Positions 1 to 8,282 are shown, counted from the first letter of the stretch. The stretch: 64,000 nt of DNA from Planococcus sp. MSAK28401 (GCF_018283455.1 NZ_JAAMTH010000001.1:867501-931500), one strand, 5' to 3'. The notes: generated by a model from the letters alone, not told the origin. A program made the numbers and translations.

Positions 1-800
1 TTCCTGCTTTTATTCTGACGCTGATTTTCTTCGGTGTGTTATCGCCGTCGGTTACTTTGGACCATACCGAGGACATTGCCCTTTTCAAGGAAGGTTTGCT
101 TGAGACGGGGTTGATCCATTGGTACGCCATGGCGCCTCTCGTCGTCTTGATCGCCTTGACGGTATTGAAAGTGCCTGCGGTTTTGACTTTAGCTGCTAGT
201 TCAGCGGTAGCGCTTGTCGTTTCTTTGTTCCACCAGAGCTTGCAAGCCTCGTCGATGCTCGGCATCCTATTCGGCGGCTATGAATCAAAGACTGGGATTG
301 ACGAAATCGATGCGCTGCTTTCACGAGGCGGCATGGAAAGCATGTTCTTCACCATCGCTTTGGTGTTGCTCGCACTCAGCATGGGCGGATTATTATTCAA
401 ACTCGGCATTATTCAAAGTTTGTTGGCGAAAATCGAAAGCCTGCTGAAGAAAGTGTCTTCTGTCATCGTCGCGTCCGCCTTGACGGCGATCGGCACGAAT
501 ATCCTCGTCGGGGAACAGTATTTATCGATCCTGCTGACGGGACAAGCGTTCAGTGAATCGTACGGAAAAGTCGGACTGGCCGGAAAGAACTTGAGCCGCG
601 TCATGGAAGATGCGGGGACGGTCGTCAATCCGCTCGTTCCGTGGAGCGTCTGCGGGATTTTCATCGCCTCGGTGTTGGATGTTTCGACATTGGAGTATTT
701 GCCGTTTGCGTTCTTCTGCTTGCTGTCGCCTCTTTTGACGGTGTTGCTCGGAGTGAGCGGGAAAACTTTGACGTATATTGAAAAATCTCCTGTAAAGTGA
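1..800 (+). CDS. NhaC-type Na+/H+ antiporter, C-terminal part
   Basis: The reading frame is open to the left edge, so the true start lies outside the window; the GTG near base 36 is internal. The visible ~265 residues are very hydrophobic, with about six membrane segments. They contain the polar stretches IGTNILVGEQYLSI and GTVVNPLVPWSVCG, which are typical of the C-terminal half of NhaC-family sodium/proton antiporters. The family exchanges cytoplasmic Na+ for H+ at the cell membrane in pH and salt homeostasis. A strong terminator follows directly, so this is the last gene of its unit. The family call is fairly sure; the transported ion is inferred. Confidence 0.8.
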   Translation, partial: PAFILTLIFFGVLSPSVTLDHTEDIALFKEGLLETGLIHWYAMAPLVVLIALTVLKVPAVLTLAASSAVALVVSLFHQSLQASSMLGILFGGYESKTGIDEIDALLSRGGMESMFFTIALVLLALSMGGLLFKLGIIQSLLAKIESLLKKVSSVIVASALTAIGTNILVGEQYLSILLTGQAFSESYGKVGLAGKNLSRVMEDAGTVVNPLVPWSVCGIFIASVLDVSTLEYLPFAFFCLLSPLLTVLLGVSGKTLTYIEKSPVK

Positions 801-814
801 ATGCTAAAGAAGCC

Positions 815-867
815 AAAAAAGGGCTGTCGCCAAGGTCATGAAGATGACTTGGAGACAGCCCTTTTTT
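815..867. terminator. Bidirectional intrinsic terminator
   Basis: Long inverted repeat with arms AAAAGGGCTGTC and GACAGCCCTTTT, extended by an inner CCAAGGTCAT/ATGACTTGG pairing and A/T tracts on both sides. It can end the antiporter gene and the convergent membrane-protein gene. Confidence 0.9.
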
Positions 868-874
868 GATAGTT

Positions 875-1300
875 CTATTGATTAAGAAGTTCCTTGCGAT
901 TTTGGGAACCGGTCTTGTGCTTTTTTAAAACACCGTACAAGCCGAGTGCCATTTGAATGAAACTGAGGAAGAAAAAGAACACGAGCGGCAAATACCAGTC
1001 GCCGAGTAATACAATCGGCAATGCCGCACTTAAAAATAACAGGATCCCTAAACTAAGATTAGCGACAAAAAATATCCTCGTTTTCTTCATAAACCCATAA
1101 ACCGCTGTCACAGCGTTTCCGATTCCGAAGATAATCATTCCATACATAGCTAAAGCGGACCAACTAGTAAAAGGCATGACGCCGACCCACTCGGGTGGAA
1201 ATTCTACGAAAACCCCCATGACCGGCAGCATGGAAATGCCCATAAAAAACGCGCCTAACGACATGGCTAGATTAAATGCAGCGACCAGTTTTGTCAGCAA
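875..1300 (-). CDS. Four-helix membrane protein, function unknown
   Basis: A 141-residue protein with about four predicted membrane segments and a short basic tail. The start is a TTG with a strong AAGGAGG site 7-8 bases upstream. I do not recognise the family. It is convergent with the antiporter and lies downstream of, but separate from, the Xre-regulator gene. A role in the membrane is all that can be said. Confidence 0.7.
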   Translation of the reverse strand: MLTKLVAAFNLAMSLGAFFMGISMLPVMGVFVEFPPEWVGVMPFTSWSALAMYGMIIFGIGNAVTAVYGFMKKTRIFFVANLSLGILLFLSAALPIVLLGDWYLPLVFFFFLSFIQMALGLYGVLKKHKTGSQNRKELLNQ

Positions 1301-1380
1301 GATCTTTTCCTCCTTTGTGTTCGAAGAATGAGCGAGATGCTCTGAAATTTCCTGTTTCCAAAAAGCGAAGGAAGTTTAGT

Positions 1381-1590
1381 CTACTCTTCCTCCCGGTATT
1401 CCAATACGTCTCCAGGCTGGCAGTCGAGCACTTTACAGATGGCTTCGAGCGTGGAGAAGCGGATCGCTTTCGCTTTGCCATTCTTCAGGATGGACAAATT
1501 GGGCATGGTAACGCCGACTTTTTCGGATAGCTCGGTCATGCTCATTTTGCGCTTGGCGAGCATGACATCGAGATTTATGATTATTGGCAT
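1381..1590 (-). CDS. Xre/Cro-type helix-turn-helix regulator (YozG-like)
   Basis: This small 69-residue DNA-binding protein is almost only a Cro/C1-type HTH: MTELSEKVGVTMPNLSILK is the first helix-turn-helix and FSTLEAICKVLDCQPGDVL the conserved tail. Its ribosome site lies at the end of the upstream DUF2975 gene and the spacing is 9 bp, so the two are co-transcribed. This membrane protein/HTH pair resembles the yoaS-yozG arrangement of Bacillus (from memory of the family). Such regulators often act on their own operon; a promoter with palindromic AT-rich sequence lies upstream of the pair. The target is not known. Confidence 0.85.
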   Translation of the reverse strand: MPIIINLDVMLAKRKMSMTELSEKVGVTMPNLSILKNGKAKAIRFSTLEAICKVLDCQPGDVLEYREEE

Positions 1591-1599
1591 GGTATCACC

Positions 1600-2079
1600 T
1601 CAGACCGTAAGATCGTTTTCTGATTTGATGTCGATGGCGTGCGTCAGCAGCTTCTGCAAAACCGCTGCGAAAACGGCGATGACAAGTGCGCCGAAGCCGA
1701 TTGCTGCGCCCATGAGGATCAGTCCCGGGGCATCATCAATTTCTGCGATGATGTAAAACAACGGCATCGCGAGAACGTAAATGCCGGTAATCACCAGCGC
1801 ACACCGTTTGATGTTTTTGATCGCCGTCACTGAGCGCACAGAGAAGGCGATATTGTCATCGATAAAGCTCAATAATTTATAAGTCTGGTACAGCGCGACG
1901 AAATACGCAACCGCCGTTGCATAAAGCAAGGCGACAAACACATATTGCAAAAACGCCAGCTGATCCGGCCCGTCCTGGATAATGCTCGAAAGCGGTGGCA
2001 CCACGAAGATGCAAAGCGCGATGACCGGCAGCGCCATGAGGAATAGCACCACTTTCAAAAACAAAGTCTCCCGTTTCAT
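1600..2079 (-). CDS. DUF2975-family membrane protein
   Basis: About 159 residues with four membrane segments, beginning MKRETLFLKVVLFLMALPV, which fits the DUF2975 (YoaS-like) family. ATG 2079 is preferred because AGAGGTG sits at proper spacing; the in-frame GTG nine bases earlier overlaps that ribosome site. It is the first gene of a two-gene operon with the Xre regulator, driven by the promoter at 2111-2139. The biochemical role is unknown; the constant pairing with an HTH protein in this family suggests signal sensing or export linked to regulation (inference). Confidence 0.75.
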   Translation of the reverse strand: MKRETLFLKVVLFLMALPVIALCIFVVPPLSSIIQDGPDQLAFLQYVFVALLYATAVAYFVALYQTYKLLSFIDDNIAFSVRSVTAIKNIKRCALVITGIYVLAMPLFYIIAEIDDAPGLILMGAAIGFGALVIAVFAAVLQKLLTHAIDIKSENDLTV

Positions 2080-2382
2080 AAAACACACCTCTTTACTTGT
2101 TAATAACCAAAGTATAGCGATTTATTTATCGTTTATCAATAAATAATTGTTGTTTAGCGATATTACAATTTTGAAAGGGAAGGATGAACAGATGCATTTC
2201 TAATCAGTTTCTAACAAGTTACGCCTATTAATTAAAGAAAATCATCATAATTGTAAATTCCCTAGTCTTTTATTATCAGAATATTGAAAAATTTAATAGA
2301 AAAGAGTACACTGAGAGTGTTTAGGCCTATGGAAAATGTCGCACGCCATCCGAATTTATGGAGTAAAAAAGGAGGAGTAGCA
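2080..2382. other. Divergent intergenic region
   Basis: An AT-rich spacer between the leftward DUF2975 operon and the rightward E1 operon. Besides the promoter at 2111-2139 I see no gene and no known riboswitch. The rightward promoter is not obvious. Confidence 0.5.
2111..2139 (-). promoter_or_regulatory. Sigma-A promoter of the DUF2975-Xre operon
   Basis: On the minus strand TTGATA and TATACT are separated by exactly 17 bases, a near-consensus vegetative promoter. The spacer holds the interrupted palindrome CGAT-TTATTT-ATCG, a possible autoregulatory operator for the operon's HTH protein (inference). Confidence 0.7.
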
Positions 2383-3396
2383 GTGACTAAGTTCGAAGAA
2401 AAACAGCCTTCTGTATCCGTCGACAAGCTGATGTGGATGTACGAGCAGATGGTCAAAATCCGCTATTACGAAGACCAGATGGTGGAGGCGTATACGGAAG
2501 GCAAGTCGCCGGTGTTCAATATCGGTGAAGGCCCCGTGCCAGGTGAGATGCATCTCGCGACCGGACAGGAACCAGCCGCCGCAGGCATGATGGTGCATTT
2601 GACGAAGGACGATACGGTAACGGCGCCTCACCGTCCGCACCATCACGCGATTGCCAAAGGCGTCGATCTGAAGAAAATGACGGCGGAGATTTTCGGCAAG
2701 GAGTCGGGGCTCGGAAAAGGCAAAGGCGGCCATATGCATTTGTTCGATCCGGAAGTGAAGTTCTCGTGCGGCGGCATTGTCGCAGCCGGGATCCCGCATG
2801 CGGTCGGTGCAGCAATGGCGAATAAGATGAAAGGAAAAGACTGGGTCGCCGTCGCATTCATCGGCGAAGGGGCAGCGAATGCCGGTGCGTTCCATGAATC
2901 GCTCAATTTGGCAGCGCTGTGGAATTTGCCGCTCATCGTAGTCGTCGAAGACAATTCGTACGGTATTTCAGTGCAGAAATCGGCATCGACTTCTGTCGAA
3001 TCGAATGACCTACGCGCTTCGGCGTATGGCGTTGCGGGGGCTTATGTAAAAGATAATGATCCGATCGCGATGTATAAAGCCGCAGAAGAAGCGGTCAACC
3101 GGGCGCGCAACGGCCAAGGCCCGACAATCATCGAAATCGAGACTTTCCGTTTCCTCGGCCATTTCCAAGGCGACCCGGAACTGTACCGCGACAAACAAGA
3201 AGTGCCTGGACTTCGCGCACGCGATCCAATCATGAAACTGCGACAGCAGCTATTGGATGCAGAACAAGTGAATGAATCTGAACTGGAAGCTATCGAAACT
3301 CGAGCCAAAAAAGAAGTTGATGAAGCGTATCAGTTCGCACACGACAGCGATTATCCGAAACCTGAAGCCGCATTGGATGACGTCTTTACATCTTAA
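2383..3396 (+). CDS. TPP-dependent 2-oxoacid/acetoin dehydrogenase E1, alpha subunit
   Basis: E1alpha of a 2-oxoacid-dehydrogenase-type complex: with the beta subunit it decarboxylates its substrate on thiamine diphosphate and passes the acyl group to a lipoyl domain. The thiamine-diphosphate motif runs from GEG at residue 161 to EDN at 191, and HRPHHH plus GKGGHMH match the family's phosphorylation/cofactor loops. The 337-residue length is typical of AcoA-like subunits. GTG 2383 follows a strong AAAGGAGGAG; upstream in-frame ATGs give an unlikely leader. It is first in a three-gene operon. Acetoin dehydrogenase is the closest match, but substrate cannot be fixed from sequence. Confidence 0.88.
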   Translation: MTKFEEKQPSVSVDKLMWMYEQMVKIRYYEDQMVEAYTEGKSPVFNIGEGPVPGEMHLATGQEPAAAGMMVHLTKDDTVTAPHRPHHHAIAKGVDLKKMTAEIFGKESGLGKGKGGHMHLFDPEVKFSCGGIVAAGIPHAVGAAMANKMKGKDWVAVAFIGEGAANAGAFHESLNLAALWNLPLIVVVEDNSYGISVQKSASTSVESNDLRASAYGVAGAYVKDNDPIAMYKAAEEAVNRARNGQGPTIIEIETFRFLGHFQGDPELYRDKQEVPGLRARDPIMKLRQQLLDAEQVNESELEAIETRAKKEVDEAYQFAHDSDYPKPEAALDDVFTS

Positions 3397-3419
3397 ATCC
3401 GGAAAGGAGCCTATCCGAA

Positions 3420-4442
3420 ATGGAGACAGCGAAAAAAAGAATGCTGACGGGCAATAAAGCGATGGCGGAAGCAATTGCCCAGGAGATGGAGAACGACAAA
3501 AACGTATTCGTGCTCGGTGAAGATATCGGAAAATACGGCGGCATTTTCGGTTCAACGCAAGGCTTGATGGAAAAATTCGGGCCGGAGCGCGTGCTCGATA
3601 CCCCGATTTCCGAAACAGCGTTTATCGGTGCGGCGATTGGAGCAGCGGCAGAAGGCATGCGGCCGATTGCGGAATTGATGTTCGTTGATTTCTTCGGTGT
3701 TTGCATGGACCAGATTTACAACCATATGGCGAAGATTCCTTATATGTCCGGCGGCAATGTACGCTTGCCGATGGTGCTCATGACCGCGGTCGGTGGAGGC
3801 TATAGCGACGCCGCGCAGCATTCCCAAACTTTGTATGCGACATTCGCCCATATGCCGGGAATGAAAGTGGTGGCACCAAGTACGCCATATGATTTGAAAG
3901 GCATGATGACCTCTGCAATTCGCGATGACAATCCGGTCGTTTTCATGTTCCACAAATCATTGCAGGGCCTCGGCTGGATGGACCAGCTCGATTATGCGGT
4001 CGGCCATGTGCCGGAAGAATCGTATACCGTCCCACTCGACAAGGCGAACATCATGCGTGAAGGGAAAGACGTGACGATCGTCGGCATTCAGATGATGACG
4101 CATTTCGCGATGGAAGCGGCTGAACGTCTCGCAAAAGACGGTATCGAAGCGGAAGTTATCGACCTGCGCTCCTTGGCCCCAATCGATAAAGATACCATCA
4201 TCAATTCAGTGAAGAAAACGCATCGGCTGGTCGTCGTCGATGAAGATTACCGCTCGTACGGCATGACCGCAGAAATTGCGGCCATCGTCTCGGAAGAAGC
4301 GCTCTATGAACTCGAATCGCCAATCAAACGCTTGGCAATTCCAGATGTGCCAATTCCGTATAGCCATGTACTCGAAGATTTTGTCTTGCCAGGCCCGACT
4401 AAAATTGTCGAGACAGTCAAACAGATGATGGATGAAGCGTAA
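3420..4442 (+). CDS. TPP-dependent 2-oxoacid/acetoin dehydrogenase E1, beta subunit
   Basis: A 340-residue E1beta subunit. It has the start MLTGNKAMAEAIAQEM, the conserved LGEDIGKYGG and DTPISE motifs, and AAQHSQTLYATFAHMPG, the cofactor-binding segment typical of PdhB/AcoB. It forms the heterotetramer with the alpha subunit 23 bp upstream (AAAGGAGCC ribosome site). The next gene supplies a lipoyl domain. The gene ends 14 bp before it. Function as an E1beta is secure; whether the complex uses acetoin, pyruvate or another substrate is open. Confidence 0.9.
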   Translation: METAKKRMLTGNKAMAEAIAQEMENDKNVFVLGEDIGKYGGIFGSTQGLMEKFGPERVLDTPISETAFIGAAIGAAAEGMRPIAELMFVDFFGVCMDQIYNHMAKIPYMSGGNVRLPMVLMTAVGGGYSDAAQHSQTLYATFAHMPGMKVVAPSTPYDLKGMMTSAIRDDNPVVFMFHKSLQGLGWMDQLDYAVGHVPEESYTVPLDKANIMREGKDVTIVGIQMMTHFAMEAAERLAKDGIEAEVIDLRSLAPIDKDTIINSVKKTHRLVVVDEDYRSYGMTAEIAAIVSEEALYELESPIKRLAIPDVPIPYSHVLEDFVLPGPTKIVETVKQMMDEA

Positions 4443-4456
4443 AAGGAGGCTAGGGA

Positions 4457-4906
4457 ATGCATGATGTAACGTTGCCGAAGCTGTCTGAAGATACAGATGA
4501 GAGCTTGATTGTGCTATGGTTTGTGGACGAAGGCGATTACGTCGAAGAAGGCACCGTGCTTTGTGAAGTGCAGACGGAAAAAGCGGTGTCGGAAATTCGT
4601 GCCGAAACGAGCGGGACGGTGAAGAAAATTCACGTAAAGCGTGGAGATTCCGCCAAAGCTGACACATTGCTTGCAGTCATCGACCCAAAAGGACAAGCTG
4701 CCGAGAACACGGGGGCTTCCGAAAAAGTCCATCTCGAACAGGCAGAGGAAAACGAAGCGTCACAAGAGACCGCGAGCTTTACCCGCGTGTCGCCGAGACT
4801 TCGTCATCTCGCGAAAGAACTGGGCGTTGAACTTGAAGACGTCAATGGCACTGGAAAGGGCGGGGCGATTACCGAGCAGGACATCCGCGATGAAGCGGGA
4901 TTATGA
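4457..4906 (+). CDS. Short lipoyl/E3-binding protein without acyltransferase domain
   Basis: 149 residues with two domains: an N-terminal lipoyl domain (1-78) with the lipoylation lysine at 42 in QTEKAVSEI, then an acidic linker and a peripheral subunit-binding domain (about 110-146, SPRLRHLAKELGVELEDVNGTG). The ~230-residue catalytic E2 core that normally follows is absent, and the stop is followed at once by a terminator, so this is not a sequencing break within the visible DNA. It may act as a swinging-arm carrier that docks the E1 pair to a core made elsewhere (inference). Confidence 0.88.
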   Translation: MHDVTLPKLSEDTDESLIVLWFVDEGDYVEEGTVLCEVQTEKAVSEIRAETSGTVKKIHVKRGDSAKADTLLAVIDPKGQAAENTGASEKVHLEQAEENEASQETASFTRVSPRLRHLAKELGVELEDVNGTGKGGAITEQDIRDEAGL

Positions 4907-4910
4907 ATAG

Positions 4911-4950
4911 AAAAAAGGCGCAACCGACTTGATCGGTTGCGCCTTTTTTT
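4911..4950 (+). terminator. Intrinsic terminator of the E1 operon
   Basis: Perfect stem AAAAAAGGCGCAACCGA/TCGGTTGCGCCTTTTTT with a short loop, directly after the lipoyl-protein stop codon. The A-tract would also let it work for leftward transcription. Confidence 0.93.
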
Positions 4951-5086
4951 ATTGATGAATAGATTATTCATTCCCTCTGAACCAGAGTGAGAACAGCACT
5001 TACGCCGTTATTACGCGCGACTTTATAAGCAGTGAAATAGCTTGAAAAATGTCTGTGCTTATTGAGTGAAGCGTGAATGAATAGTC

Positions 5087-6046
5087 TTATTCCATTATTT
5101 CCGGATACACCGTTTCCGCAACTAACTGCACGGCTTCGCCAATGCGCGGCCCAGGGCGGGAAGTGATGTCGGAATCGATGAAATGCACTTCGCCGTTCTC
5201 GATCGCTTCAACAGCCGACCAGCTGTCGCGTGCTTCGATATCACCAACGGCATCTTCCACATAAGACACGGTTGTTAAAATGACTTCCGGATCGCGGGTG
5301 ATGACTTCTTCTTCAGAGATATTCGGCCAGCCTTCCAGATCATCAAAAACGTTGGTCACTTGGGCGTGGTTCAGAATCTCTTGCTGGAACGTCGATTTTC
5401 CGGTTGTGTAAATTTCAGGGGACGGGCTGATTTCCACGTAGACTTCTTTTTGCTCTTCGACCGCTGCGAGGCGTTCCTGGACATCTTCGATTTGCGTTTG
5501 GATGCCTTCAATCACTTCAGCACCTTTTTCTTCCTTGGCAAGAACAGAGGCGATTTGTTCGATATCGCCGTATACTTCGTCGAATGAAGTAGCCGATTCA
5601 ATAACGAATACCGGAATATCGGCATCTTCAAGCTGGGAAAGGGCAGGTGGCGCTTCGCCGGTTGAATAAGCCAGGACGACATCCGGGTCGAGCTGGATGA
5701 TTTTCTCGGCATTGAATTCAACGGAATCACTGACGCGTTCGATGTCCTGTGCCGCTTCCGGGTAGTTGTCATAGTCAGTTACGCCGACCAATTGATCTCC
5801 GGCATCGAGTGCAAAGACGATCTCGGTGTTGCTCGGGATAAGTGACACGATGGTTTCAGGCGCTTGCTCGAATTCGAGTTCTTCGCCGCGGTCATCGGTG
5901 ACGGTGTACGGTGCGTCGCTTGCAGTTTCAGTTGACGATTCTTCTGTTGTTTCTTCTGTAGCTGGTGCTTCGGCAGTATCATCTTGGCAAGCACCGAGTG
6001 TTAAAGCGAGTGGAATGCTGAGTAAGAGAAATGATTTGATTTTCAC
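5087..6046 (-). CDS. BtuF-like cobalamin-binding lipoprotein of an ABC transporter
   Basis: A 319-residue class III periplasmic-binding-type lipoprotein: signal peptide, lipobox LGAC with Cys20, acidic linker, then the BtuF/FhuD fold (ETIVSLIPSNTEIVFALDAG, IIQLDPDVVLAYS, RPGPRIGEAVQLVAE). It would capture cobalamin or a corrinoid outside the membrane. It starts at a GTG that overlaps the upstream stop by 4 bases (GTGA), so it is translationally coupled, and it lies under a cobalamin riboswitch, which supports B12 as ligand. No permease or ATPase gene follows, so the partner BtuCD must be elsewhere. Confidence 0.88.
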   Translation of the reverse strand: MKIKSFLLLSIPLALTLGACQDDTAEAPATEETTEESSTETASDAPYTVTDDRGEELEFEQAPETIVSLIPSNTEIVFALDAGDQLVGVTDYDNYPEAAQDIERVSDSVEFNAEKIIQLDPDVVLAYSTGEAPPALSQLEDADIPVFVIESATSFDEVYGDIEQIASVLAKEEKGAEVIEGIQTQIEDVQERLAAVEEQKEVYVEISPSPEIYTTGKSTFQQEILNHAQVTNVFDDLEGWPNISEEEVITRDPEVILTTVSYVEDAVGDIEARDSWSAVEAIENGEVHFIDSDITSRPGPRIGEAVQLVAETVYPEIME

Positions 6047-6585
6047 GAGTGAGTCTCCTTTTTCTTCATGCGTTTTGTTGGATAGGATTTGCTGACAAAC
6101 CGGATTTCATCGACGCTGTGCCGTTTATTGGCGTAGACAGCCATCACGAAAAAGACATTTGCGAGCAGGTTGGCATAGTCCATCAAATGCTCCGGTACTT
6201 CGCGCTCAAGCGTTACGTGGTGAAGGGCACGGACGGACTTTTTCGCTTCACTGCGGCATACGTGAAGAATGCATGCACCGTGCGTTCCTTGCGGCAGGAC
6301 GAACTGGTCGATTTCTTCTTTCACTTCCGCCACGTAACGGTCGTACAAGTCACTGAGATCGGCGAGGTCTTGTTCGGTAATGGCGAGTTTCCCGCGCACC
6401 GAGCCGTTCAAGTGATAAACCATCGGCTGCAGGTAACGCAAATCATCGATGATTTGCAGGTTGTCATTGACTGATATGGCTTCGCCGATGCTCGTCGTCA
6501 AGGAATCGGTGCGGATCTCGAAATCGACCGTTGAAGCACTTTCCCTCATGAACGGGTAGCACAAATAGCGCATGTCTTTTTTCAT
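6043..6585 (-). CDS. Cobalamin adenosyltransferase-like protein
   Basis: A 180-residue protein. Residues 95-120 (FVLPQG, then ILHVCRSEAKKSVRAL) match the ATP-binding core of PduO-type ATP:cob(I)alamin adenosyltransferases, which make adenosylcobalamin. The usual N-terminal TGDxG motif is not visible, so it is divergent and activity should not be assumed. ATG 6585 has GGAGGTGAACAG in front; a longer frame would run through the riboswitch terminator and is rejected. It is the first gene after the cobalamin riboswitch and is coupled to the BtuF-like gene. Confidence 0.68.
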   Translation of the reverse strand: MKKDMRYLCYPFMRESASTVDFEIRTDSLTTSIGEAISVNDNLQIIDDLRYLQPMVYHLNGSVRGKLAITEQDLADLSDLYDRYVAEVKEEIDQFVLPQGTHGACILHVCRSEAKKSVRALHHVTLEREVPEHLMDYANLLANVFFVMAVYANKRHSVDEIRFVSKSYPTKRMKKKETHS

Positions 6586-6643
6586 CTGTTCACCTCCAAA
6601 ATAGTGTCCGTAAATATCAGCAGACGTATCGCTTTCAAAAAAG

Positions 6644-6678
6644 AGACAAAAAAAGCCACTCTCAACGAAGAGAGTGGC
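6644..6678 (-). terminator. Riboswitch expression-platform terminator
   Basis: Nine-bp stem (GCCACTCTC/GAGAGTGGC) followed on the minus strand by a T-rich tract, between the cobalamin aptamer and the adenosyltransferase ribosome site. Ligand binding probably promotes this hairpin and stops transcription of the operon. Confidence 0.88.
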
Positions 6679-6768
6679 ACGATTGCGAATATCCAGCACA
6701 AAGCTGTCCATAGGAAAAAGTTGCCGTAGATCCTCTTATCTTCCGAAGAGCAAAAATACGTTCAGAAA

Positions 6769-6925
6769 AAGGTAGGTCTCCTGGCTTGTGCATCGCTTTA
6801 CTCTAAGGCCTTCCCGGGTCTCCCCAGTGGCATCTCTTATTTCATACGCACTTACAGTTGCGGAAACAGCTCCGGATTTTCACCGGATTCCCTGTTACGC
6901 TGACGAATCAGCACCTTTTTCCTGC
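6769..6925 (-). ncRNA. Cobalamin (B12) riboswitch aptamer
   Basis: Read on the minus strand, the segment shows the full conserved cobalamin-riboswitch order: GGTGCTGA, the CAGGGAATCCGGTG core, AATCCGGAGCTG, the B12 box GCCACTGGG, GGGAAGGC, and the closing AAGCCAGGAGACC. It sits about 180 bases upstream of the adenosyltransferase gene, with an intrinsic terminator between. High cobalamin should reduce expression of both downstream genes (family knowledge). Confidence 0.96.
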
Positions 6926-7124
6926 ATGATTATTTACTTAGTTTCAGTGTAGCACTTTTGATTTGAGTTTAGGAGGGCTGGACGAAAATGTTTGGAGCAT
7001 AAGTCGACAGAATAGGGGGAGGGGGATGAAAGTTTTATCAGCTGGGCATAGGGTCTATTTTTTGAGGGTAATTGAACAATAGTAGGAAAGTGAGTGGTAT
7101 TGCAAAACTTCAAGGAGGGGAACT

Positions 7125-7373
7125 ATGGAAAATCACAATGGCCTGACATGTCCATTTTGCCAATCGGAAATGAAAAAAGGATTTATACAGAGTGGCACAA
7201 GACTCGCGTGGGTGCCGAAAGTATCCAAACTGAGTGCTGAACCGAGCCTGACTAAAGGTTCTGTATTGTTATCGGAACAAAGCCGTTTTTCCATTAATCA
7301 TGTCGATGCTTTTCTGTGTGAATCATGCAAGAAGGTCATCATTGATTATGAAAGCAATGAACAAGAACAATAA
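7125..7373 (+). CDS. Small zinc-ribbon protein (DUF6487-like)
   Basis: 82 residues with CPFC near the N-terminus and CESC near the C-terminus, enclosing a hydrophobic/basic core (KGFIQSGTRLAWVPK). This pattern fits a small zinc-ribbon family, probably DUF6487 (PF20097). AAGGAGGGG precedes the ATG. It stands alone and shares a bidirectional terminator with the bacteriocin operon that comes from the other side. Function unknown; zinc binding is inferred from the two CxxC motifs. Confidence 0.75.
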   Translation: MENHNGLTCPFCQSEMKKGFIQSGTRLAWVPKVSKLSAEPSLTKGSVLLSEQSRFSINHVDAFLCESCKKVIIDYESNEQEQ

Positions 7374-7422
7374 CATGTATTCACTTGAGAAAAATAGCAG
7401 ATCAGTTTTTCCATCAAAATAA

Positions 7423-7455
7423 GAAAAAGAGTAGCGACGTCGCTGCTCTTTTTTG
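7423..7455. terminator. Bidirectional intrinsic terminator
   Basis: Hairpin AAAAAGAGTAGCGAC/GTCGCTGCTCTTTTTT (one mismatch) between the convergent zinc-ribbon and halocin-like genes. Confidence 0.85.
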
Positions 7456-7482
7456 CTTTGAATAAATGAAGTGTTCAAGTCA

Positions 7483-8268
7483 TTAATTGCAGATTTGATC
7501 AGTAGCGGCTGTACAGCCAACACTTCCTACAAGCGCACATATCGCAGCAAGTCCGAGACCGCCAAGGCCTGTTGTGATTCCTAAAGCGCCAGCAAGAGCG
7601 TAACACGCCACACCGCCGCCCGTTCCGCAAAGAGCGCCTACTGCATATTCACAAAAAGAAGCATACGCAGTGAATTCGTTGCCATTTTCACTGGCATTTT
7701 GACTAGCGCCTTTGATATTCTTTTCTGCATTGGCCACAAAATCTTCATGGCTTACTTCTAAGCCATCTTGATCCAACAGGCCTCCTTCATTATCGACCGT
7801 TACGTTGTAAACTTCAGTTTGTTTTCCGTCTAGGTTGAAGACTGCCTGGATGTTGATGTTGTCGTCATCCATTTGTTTAGCAAAGAGGGCTTGGTCTGTG
7901 ATGACATCACGGTTTGCCACATCATATGTGAATTGTACGTAAGCCAAGTTTTCGCTTTGTTTAGCAAGTTCATCGAAGATAAATTCGACATATGCGATAT
8001 CGCCTTTAGGACCTGGGACTGTGTTGATGATGATGTTATCAGTGGAGATGGCATTGATTTTACTGATCTTTTTATAAACTTGGTATTCATCCGTTTTTTT
8101 CAAGGTATTTCTGATTTGATTAAATTCCTTTTGACTAACATTTGAGGTCCCTTTTTCAAACATTGGTCCTTCAGCTTGAGCAGCGCCTACAGAACTGAAT
8201 GCTGATGAAACCAAAAGAATGGCCACTGCTACTAACATGAAGACTTTCTCAAACGATTTAATCGACAT
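7483..8268 (-). CDS. Halocin C8-like bacteriocin precursor
   Basis: 261 residues: Sec-type signal peptide (about 1-32), a hydrophilic middle domain (33-200), then a glycine/alanine-rich hydrophobic C-terminal domain (203-261). That domain has six cysteines at 206, 214, 222, 244, 252 and 260, i.e. C-x7-C-x7-C-x21-C-x7-C-x7-C. This matches the halocin C8-like domain. In haloarchaeal halocin C8 the precursor is cut into an N-terminal immunity protein and a C-terminal cysteine-rich antimicrobial peptide; length and layout here are the same. Disulfides, cleavage near residue 203 and N-terminal immunity are inferred. A 32-residue membrane peptide is encoded 14 bp upstream; no dedicated ABC exporter is nearby. 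SdpC-like toxins were considered but fit less well. Confidence 0.75.
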   Translation of the reverse strand: MSIKSFEKVFMLVAVAILLVSSAFSSVGAAQAEGPMFEKGTSNVSQKEFNQIRNTLKKTDEYQVYKKISKINAISTDNIIINTVPGPKGDIAYVEFIFDELAKQSENLAYVQFTYDVANRDVITDQALFAKQMDDDNINIQAVFNLDGKQTEVYNVTVDNEGGLLDQDGLEVSHEDFVANAEKNIKGASQNASENGNEFTAYASFCEYAVGALCGTGGGVACYALAGALGITTGLGGLGLAAICALVGSVGCTAATDQICN

Positions 8269-8282
8269 AGTTAACCTGCCTC

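Noticed and set aside
2356-2895. 179-codon ORF on the minus strand
   Set aside because: Opposite the E1alpha gene, rich in His/Arg/Cys as antisense frames of GC-rich genes are; no ribosome site.
6043-6711. Longer adenosyltransferase frame starting at 6711
   Set aside because: It would translate through the riboswitch terminator; the ATG at 6585 has a strong ribosome site and family-like length.
7483-8268. SdpC-type sporulation-delaying toxin
   Set aside because: Mature SDP has two cysteines in a ~42-residue peptide; the six evenly spaced cysteines here fit halocin C8-like peptides better, and no SdpAB genes are nearby.
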